A program made the position numbers and the translations under genes. Positions 5,034 to 7,848 of a DNA stretch of 7,848 bases are shown piece by piece. The notes below the pieces were generated by a model. It was not told where the DNA came from. It saw only the letters and a program-made list of their open reading frames with translations, and made no database searches. Source of the DNA: Desulfobacteria bacterium (GTDB taxonomy: Bacteria > Desulfobacterota > Desulfobacteria > Desulfobacterales > C00003060); the NCBI GenBank assembly GCA_030145035.1, contig JAQYWL010000537.1, forward strand, positions 1 to 7,848, written 5' to 3'. Within the stretch, counting starts at the first letter, position 1; each line of letters starts with the position of its first letter.

Positions 5034-6299
5034 ATGATTAAGAGATCTTTTTTAGGTTTGGTAAAGCCGAGGTTGGAGTACAACGTGGTTCCAGATCCGA
5101 TCCAGGAGCTTCCCGTTCCAGGCAGGGTTACATTGTTGTTGAAAGAGCCGCAAAACGGAGGCGGTGCGAGTGCGCTCAAAGTCGGCGATGCGGTCAAGAC
5201 CGGTCAGAGACTTGCGGCATCTCCGGATAGTGCTGAGTATGTAATTGCATCGGTGACAGGAACCATGTCGGCCATGGCAACATACGTAGATGGCTATGGC
5301 CAAAAATACGCAGCCATCACCATCGACGCCAGCGGCCAGGATGACTGGGATGACGAATTCAACAAGGAACTGAGCCTTGATACGGCCCTGAAGTTTTTTG
5401 AATACGCCCCTGGAAATCCTTCATTCAAACCATTTGCTGATCCCGAAAAAACCATACGGACTATTGTCATCAATGGCATGGATCAGGATTTACTCCTTAC
5501 AGCGAACCAGTATGTGGTCCAAAATGAGGCCGCTGAGATCAAGAGCGGTGTTCAAGCTTTAAAAAAGATGACAGGCGTGGACCGGATTGTTATCACAGTG
5601 CCAGACAGCCTGGTCCAGCAAGCCAATACCACGGGCGCAGAAGTAAAGACGGTGAGCCCTACCTATCCTGACGGCCTCCCTCATATGATCATGAAAGAGG
5701 TGGTCGGCCAGGTGGTCCCGGGTGGTAACACCCCGGAGGACCAGGGTGTTACCTTTATAAATGCTGAAGCCGCGGCGGCATTAGGGGCTGCTTTTGAGAC
5801 CGGCCAGCTCCGCGTCACTAAGGTCGTGACCGTGGTGGGAAAAGACGGCAAGACTACCAATGTTAGGACCCGAATCGGCACACCCTTGAGGGATGTGCTT
5901 CAAGCTTGTAATGTCTCGCTGAACGATCGGGATCGTCTCGTCCTGGGGGGGGCAATGAGAGGTGCAGCCACCTATTCCGAAGACCTGCCGGTGGAGCCCC
6001 GCACAGACGGCATCGTGGTTCAGGATGAGGCCGATAGCGCCCAGACCACGGATTATCCGTGCATCAACTGTGGTGAATGTATCAGGATCTGTCCGGTTAA
6101 GATCCCGGTGAACATGCTTGTCAGATTCCTGGAGGCTCGCCTTTATGAAGATGCTGCGGCTATGTACGATCTGCATTGCTGTATTGAATGCGGGTTGTGT
6201 TCTTACGTGTGTGTGTCCAGAATCCCGATCTTTCAGTACATTAAGTTAGGAAAATATGAACTTAGCCTGATCGAAACTGCGGAGGCAGCCAATGAGTAG
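5034..6299 (+). CDS. rnfC: Divergent RnfC, iron-sulfur subunit of an Rnf ion-translocating complex
   Basis: RnfC is the peripheral cytoplasmic subunit that normally carries FMN and the NADH site plus two [4Fe-4S] clusters. Seen here in 421 residues: an N-terminal biotinyl-like/barrel region (VGDAVKTGQRLA, 50-61); the RnfC core (IRTIVING...LLLTANQYV, 141-161; YPDGLPHMIMKEVVGQVVPGG, split at 211-220 and 221-231; RIGTPLRDVL, 280-289); and a C-terminal ferredoxin domain with C343, C346, C349, C353 and C383, C386, C389, C393. The usual N-terminal GGIHPPE-type motif, the glycine-rich GxGGxGFPxxxK loop and the NxAECEP motif are not recognisable; the equivalent stretches read FFEYAPGNPSFKPF and NGMDQDLLLTAN. 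Cluster 2 has Val (CV) where Pro is usual after the last Cys. Start: AAAGGG 7 nt before the ATG. It overlaps rnfD by 8 bp. Confidence 0.9.
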   Translation: MIKRSFLGLVKPRLEYNVVPDPIQELPVPGRVTLLLKEPQNGGGASALKVGDAVKTGQRLAASPDSAEYVIASVTGTMSAMATYVDGYGQKYAAITIDASGQDDWDDEFNKELSLDTALKFFEYAPGNPSFKPFADPEKTIRTIVINGMDQDLLLTANQYVVQNEAAEIKSGVQALKKMTGVDRIVITVPDSLVQQANTTGAEVKTVSPTYPDGLPHMIMKEVVGQVVPGGNTPEDQGVTFINAEAAAALGAAFETGQLRVTKVVTVVGKDGKTTNVRTRIGTPLRDVLQACNVSLNDRDRLVLGGAMRGAATYSEDLPVEPRTDGIVVQDEADSAQTTDYPCINCGECIRICPVKIPVNMLVRFLEARLYEDAAAMYDLHCCIECGLCSYVCVSRIPIFQYIKLGKYELSLIETAEAANE

Positions 6300-7260
6300 T
6301 CAACAGAAACTTGTCGTGGCCCACGCGCCTTATTGGCATGACGGCAGCAAGATATCGACAAAGAATTACAATATTATGATTGCCGCACTTCCGGCCGTGT
6401 TGATGGGCATTAGCCAGTACGGCGCACCGGCTCTCGCGGTAATTGCCTTTGCCATGGCCTTTGCCATGATCTGGGAAGTTATTTGGAATCTGATCCTGGG
6501 AAAGCCTGCCTCCATTGGCGATGGCAGCGCTGCGGTCACCGGGATGCTGCTTGGCATGCTCATGCCGGCTACCGCTCCGTGGTGGGTCATTGCCCTGGGG
6601 ACGTTTATTGCCATTATCGTGGGAAAGCAGATATTCGGTGGGATCGGGTTTAATCCCTTGAATCCTCCCCTGCTCGCCCTGGCCATGCTCGTTATTTCAT
6701 TCAAAGGGGTCTTTGATTTTGACGAAGCCCTTCGCCATTATGATCTGGGCTTTGTCATGACCTATCCGCTGGCCGATCTGAAAGCTTTTGGCACGGGTGC
6801 CATTGGCAAATTTAGCCTGGGCGATCTTTTTATGGGCAGACAGGCAGGGGCCATCGGATCCACGTTCGGGCTGGGGCTCATTGTAGGGGGTCTCTACCTT
6901 ATGTTAAGGGGACATATGCGATGGGAGATCTCCCTTTCTTTCCTGGCAGGCGTGTTTATTACCGCCCTCCTGTTTAACCTTTCCGATCCCGCAAAATACG
7001 CCAGCCCTGTCTTTCATTTGCTGACCGGTTATACATTGATCGCAGCCTTTTTCCTGGTACCCGAGGACTCTTCATCTCCGGCTAATTTTATTCCGATGCT
7101 GATTTTTGGGGCCATGGCCGGGCTGGGGACCGTGCTCATAAGGAATATTGGGGCTTATGTGGATGGTGTTCCTTTTGCCATCCTGCTCATGAATCTTGCT
7201 AATCCGCTCCTGGACAAGATCAGACCCAAAGCGATTGGAAAGGTGGTAGAAAATGCGTGA
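6292..7260 (+). CDS. rnfD: RnfD, integral membrane subunit of the Rnf complex, lacking an obvious covalent-FMN motif
   Basis: RnfD is a polytopic inner-membrane subunit, homologous to NqrB, on the ion and electron path. In 322 residues I see about nine or ten hydrophobic spans (roughly 28-68, 80-138, 192-206, 213-231, 240-258, 266-284, 291-306). Family landmarks are IGDGSAAVTGMLLGMLMP (75-92), FGGIGFNPLNPPLLALAM (115-132), GAIGSTFGLGLIVGGLYL (186-203) and FAILLMNLANPLLD (295-308). Canonical RnfD has an S(T)GATPL motif carrying FMN on Thr ahead of the SLGDLF segment; here the aligned stretch is FVMTYPLADLK (154-164), with Tyr at the flavin position in an ungapped alignment. GGAGG lies 6 nt before the ATG, which overlaps the end of rnfC. 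The stop overlaps rnfG by 8 bp, implying translational coupling. Confidence 0.93.
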   Translation: MSSQQKLVVAHAPYWHDGSKISTKNYNIMIAALPAVLMGISQYGAPALAVIAFAMAFAMIWEVIWNLILGKPASIGDGSAAVTGMLLGMLMPATAPWWVIALGTFIAIIVGKQIFGGIGFNPLNPPLLALAMLVISFKGVFDFDEALRHYDLGFVMTYPLADLKAFGTGAIGKFSLGDLFMGRQAGAIGSTFGLGLIVGGLYLMLRGHMRWEISLSFLAGVFITALLFNLSDPAKYASPVFHLLTGYTLIAAFFLVPEDSSSPANFIPMLIFGAMAGLGTVLIRNIGAYVDGVPFAILLMNLANPLLDKIRPKAIGKVVENA

Positions 7261-7846
7261 TATCATAAGGATGATCGTGGTTCTTGCAGTTATGGCGGCC
7301 TGTGGCGGTGCGCTGCTGGCGGGTGTTAAATCGGGGACTGCGGCAAAAATCGAGTACCAGCAGCTCAAGTTTGTAAAAGGGCCTGCCATCATAGGGATCC
7401 TGGAAGGATGTAGCAATGATCCGCTCGTTGATCGCTTTAAGGTCAAAGACGGTGAGGTAGAGAGGGGCTTCTATGTCGGTGTATTCGATGGCAAGGCCGA
7501 CACCGTCGTCTTTGAATCCTTTGGCAAGGGTTTTGGGGGAGACATTGGCGTCATGGTGGGCGTCAACCTTGAGACGGATGAATTATTGGGTATGGGTGTC
7601 ACCACCCACGCTGAGACCCCGGGTTTGGGTTCAAGGGCGAAAGATGATCCGTCTTTCAGGGCGCAGTTCAAGGGTTTGTCCATCACCGAGCCTTTTAAGG
7701 TTAAGCCTGACGGGGGGCAGATAGATGCAGTATCAGGCGCTACGATAACATCCAGGGGTGTTTGCGCAGGTGTTACGGACAGCTCAGGATTCTATAGCAG
7801 ACTGAAGCCACAGATCGTAGAGCAAGCCAGGGCTTTTGCCAAATAG
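7253..7846 (+). CDS. rnfG: RnfG, FMN-carrying periplasmic-facing subunit of the Rnf complex
   Basis: RnfG has one N-terminal membrane helix and an FMN-binding domain exposed on the periplasmic side, with FMN bound through phosphoester to Thr. This 197-residue protein has the helix at about 5-24, the family motif HAETPGLGSRA (119-129) and DAVSGATITSRGV (158-170), which contains the SGAT acceptor site (Thr164). The length fits the family. C17, C53 and C171 are not in a haem or cluster motif. The start overlaps the end of rnfD, and AAGGTGG is just upstream. The stop is 2 bp before the window end, so rnfE is probably next. It is the only subunit in view with an intact flavin motif. Confidence 0.95.
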   Translation: MRDIIRMIVVLAVMAACGGALLAGVKSGTAAKIEYQQLKFVKGPAIIGILEGCSNDPLVDRFKVKDGEVERGFYVGVFDGKADTVVFESFGKGFGGDIGVMVGVNLETDELLGMGVTTHAETPGLGSRAKDDPSFRAQFKGLSITEPFKVKPDGGQIDAVSGATITSRGVCAGVTDSSGFYSRLKPQIVEQARAFAK

Positions 7847-7848
7847 GG

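Overview
The window looks like chromosomal DNA from a strictly anaerobic, probably sulfate-reducing member of the Desulfobacterota (former Deltaproteobacteria). The evidence is a very large HdrA-type flavo-iron-sulfur protein beside an MvhD-type subunit, a tetrahaem class III cytochrome c, and an Rnf operon that follows the cytochrome. This is inferred from gene content only; no rRNA or other taxonomic marker is present.

Left half, minus strand (about 1-3860): a promoter near 3828-3856 reads into hdrA (3700 to 419) and then into mvhD (273 leftwards, cut by the window edge). Each gene has one in-frame TGA exactly where its family has a conserved Cys: residue 65 of HdrA (TNECAM-U-IISPK) and residue 68 of MvhD (VSG-U-HLGDCHY). 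Each TGA is followed, 21 or 22 nt later, by the apical loop of a stable hairpin that fits a bacterial SECIS element. I therefore call both as selenoproteins. Conventional gene calling would break hdrA into a 64-residue fragment and a 967-residue ORF, and would truncate mvhD. The two genes are separated by 145 bp holding a 22-bp imperfect inverted repeat.

Middle (3701-4299): a divergent intergenic region. It has one promoter-like site per direction, both TTGACA-N17 with a TGC before the -10, a short GC hairpin, and a block of degenerate, same-orientation dispersed repeats. A second copy of the block lies at 4705-4849, so related direct repeats flank the cytochrome gene.

Right half, plus strand (4300-7848): a membrane-anchored tetrahaem cytochrome c3-like protein, then rnfC, rnfD and rnfG with 8-bp overlaps. 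The operon runs off the right edge; rnfE, A and B would be expected next. RnfG keeps its covalent-flavin motif (SGAT). RnfC lacks the recognisable FMN/NADH-site motifs of the family, and RnfD lacks a recognisable SGAT motif at the expected place.

How they may work together (inference): the HdrA-MvhD pair would be part of a soluble electron-bifurcating or ferredoxin-linked complex. The Rnf-like complex would pass ferredoxin electrons across the membrane, possibly to the periplasmic cytochrome rather than to NAD, conserving energy as an ion gradient. The most noteworthy points are the paired selenoproteins and the apparent loss of flavin sites in this cytochrome-associated Rnf.
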